Origin: Ligilactobacillus agilis DSM 20509
GTDB lineage: Bacteria; Bacillota; Bacilli; Lactobacillales; Lactobacillaceae
Length of the DNA stretch: 51,424 nt
NCBI RefSeq assembly: GCF_001436215.1
Contig: NZ_AYYP01000063.1
Span: 47,215 to 98,638, forward strand
Direction of reading: 5' to 3'
The notes beneath the pieces were generated by a model that saw only the letters and a program-made list of their open reading frames with translations, had not been told where the DNA came from and made no database searches. The stretch's first letter is position 1. The number at the start of each line of letters is the position of its first letter. Made by a program: the position numbers and the translations under genes. This document shows, piece after piece, positions 50,300 through 51,424 of the stretch.

Positions 50300-50545
50300 C
50301 TAAAAACAAAAAAGTCCCATACGGGCCTAAAACCCATATAGGACGAAATTCCGCGGTACCACCTATATTCCAGTCTCTCACAACTGGCACTCAATTTCAT
50401 AACGGGAAATACCGTCTAAACTTACTTAGGTTCAGTTTAGAAACTCTAAGGTGAGTTCGTTAAATAACTAATGTGTGTTCTCAGCTACCACACACTCTCT
50501 TGGATTAGTCCATTTAACTACTAGTCCTTATCTACGTTTAGTGTT
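50300..50545 (-). promoter_or_regulatory. T-box leader of leuS, leucine specifier
   Basis: The T-box AGGTGGTACCGCGG lies at 50351-50364 (minus strand). Downstream is the terminator GTCCTATATGGG/CCCGTATGGGAC with six T (about 50310-50344). Upstream is stem I with AGTGTGTGG/CACACATT-type arms and the AG-bulge region; GAACTCACC carries CTC, a leucine codon, at 50453-50455. Uncharged tRNA-Leu should stabilise the antiterminator and allow leuS expression. A promoter TTGCAA-17-TAAGAT lies near 50550-50580. Confidence 0.9.
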
Positions 50546-50581
50546 GTCATTATCTTAGCAAAATCAAGTTGCAATTGCAAG

Positions 50582-51424
50582 TTAATTTAGCCGTAGATGT
50601 TGGCCAACATAAATCAAATCTGAATTCAATTTATTCAAGGCTTTTAGCCGGTTAACTGTTGTGCCGTGTGCAGAAGCAATTTGCCATAGGGAGTCACCGG
50701 CTTTAACCGTGTAACTCTGAGTTGGGGCTTTAGTAGTTGGGGTGACATCATTTACAGATTTTTTCATAGTGACAGTCAACTTTTGATTTACATAAATCGT
50801 GTTAGAGGTCAAATTATTCAATGACTTCAGTTGAGCAATCGTTAACCCGTGCTCATTGGCAATCTTCCACAAGGAATCGCCAGCCTTAACCGTATAGCTA
50901 CCGCCTTGGTTACCGCTGTTTGTACTCTGGGATGCACTTGGTTTGCTTACCGTATTACTTTGATTGCTACTTTGGCCTACCTTTAGCACTTGGCCTGGGT
51001 AGATGAAGTTTGAGCTTAGGTTATTTAAACTCTTTAGACTATCTATACTCATCCCATACTTATGCGAAATCCCCCACAAGGAATCACCAGCCTTAACCGT
51101 GTAGCTACCACTTTGGCTACTGCTGTTTGTACTTTGGGATGCGCTTGGCTTGCTGGTCGTGTTACTTTGATTATTACTTTGACCTACCTTTAGCACTTGA
51201 CCTGGGTAGATGAAGTTTGAGCTTAGGTTGTTTAAACTCTTTAGACCATCTATACTCATCCCGTACTTATGCGAAATCCCCCACAAGGAATCGCCAGCCT
51301 TAACCGTGTAGCTACCGCTTTGGTTACCGCTGTTTGTACTCTGGGATGCGCTTGGCTTGCTTACCGTGTTACTTTGACCTACCTTTAGCACTTGACCTGG
51401 GTAGATGAAGTTTGAGCTTAGGTT
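50582..51424 (-). CDS. multi-LysM cell-wall protein, 5' end missing
   Basis: 281 codons are open to the window edge. It shows four full LysM repeats, each with YTVKAGDSLW and LKSLNNL..N.IY..Q.L, plus the end of a fifth, separated by Ser/Thr/Asn/Gln-rich linkers (SKPSASQSTNS). LysM binds peptidoglycan N-acetylglucosamine. The catalytic or anchor part, if any, is outside the window. The last two repeats are more diverged than those near the edge. Confidence 0.85.
   Translation of the reverse strand, partial: NLSSNFIYPGQVLKVGQSNTVSKPSASQSTNSGNQSGSYTVKAGDSLWGISHKYGMSIDGLKSLNNLSSNFIYPGQVLKVGQSNNQSNTTSKPSASQSTNSSSQSGSYTVKAGDSLWGISHKYGMSIDSLKSLNNLSSNFIYPGQVLKVGQSSNQSNTVSKPSASQSTNSGNQGGSYTVKAGDSLWKIANEHGLTIAQLKSLNNLTSNTIYVNQKLTVTMKKSVNDVTPTTKAPTQSYTVKAGDSLWQIASAHGTTVNRLKALNKLNSDLIYVGQHLRLN
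50900..51424. repeat. tandem DNA repeats of about 200 bp in LysM gene
   Basis: Near-identical units (about 65-69 codons) of LysM plus linker begin at the GATGAAGTTTGAGCTTAGGTT landmark near 51003, 51209 and 51404. High identity at DNA level points to recent duplication and likely variation in copy number. Confidence 0.75.

Noticed and set aside
1-51424. CRISPR arrays, rRNA and canonical tRNA genes
   Set aside because: No regularly spaced direct repeats with unique spacers and no rRNA or tRNA signatures were seen; the only tandem repeats encode LysM units.

Overview
The window suggests a low-to-mid-GC Gram-positive bacterium of the Lactobacillaceae. The evidence is PepV dipeptidase, a leuS gene behind a T-box leader, a YtgP-type flippase beside a small-subunit pseudouridine synthase, a multi-LysM wall protein, and a siphovirus prophage of the Lactobacillus type. 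The species cannot be fixed by eye.

Layout. 1-440 holds the 5' part of a TnpB transposon gene with a hairpin-rich left end. 491-39814 is an essentially complete temperate siphophage, with lysis genes at the left and integrase at the right. Almost all lytic genes lie on the minus strand. Read right to left, they are: a lysogeny and accessory block (35.0-39.8 kb: integrase, DUF1828/1829 pair, zinc-ribbon protein, ImmA, CI-like repressor, two tiny hydrophobic peptides); a plus-strand accessory gene with a nucleotide-hydrolase-like fold (34.2 kb); two small XRE regulators and an AntA antirepressor (32.6-34.05 kb); recombination (RecT/Bet and RecE-like nuclease) and replication (initiator and DnaC-like loader) at 28.3-31.7 kb; a run of small genes including a methyltransferase and DUF1064 (25.4-28.3 kb); the ArpU late regulator (24.9 kb); a mazEF pair (24.0-24.7 kb); a non-coding, hairpin-dense transcription unit (23.3-23.9 kb); then packaging, head, tail, baseplate and lysis (23.2-0.5 kb).

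The late module is a pac-type A118/Lj965-like set: TerS, TerL, portal, MuF-type minor capsid protein with a C-terminal toxin-like domain and an overlapping candidate immunity gene, scaffold, major capsid, connectors, tail tube, chaperones, 1549-residue tape measure with a transglycosylase domain, Dit, Tal with a GH25 domain, FN3/Big2 baseplate proteins, knob protein, XkdX, two membrane proteins and a secreted GH25-LysM endolysin.

40.3-51.4 kb is host chromosome: small hypothetical gene, pepV, nnrD, rsuA, ytgP/murJ-like flippase, amino-acid permease, a short TetR with twin operators, a PH-domain protein, leuS with T-box, and a LysM repeat protein cut by the window end.

Most notable: (1) a candidate ornate structured RNA of about 520 nt between mazEF and terS, preceded by four 11-bp-phased GCGGA boxes that look like a late activator array; (2) a phage polymorphic toxin/immunity module built into the MuF gene; (3) two FN3 domains each split by a gene boundary at the same structural position; (4) tiny single-TM peptides with fold-back repeats and antisense signals near the immunity switch; (5) an identical TGATACAATAATCA operator core at mazEF and in the recombination operon; (6) strong enrichment of GATC confined to the structural module.
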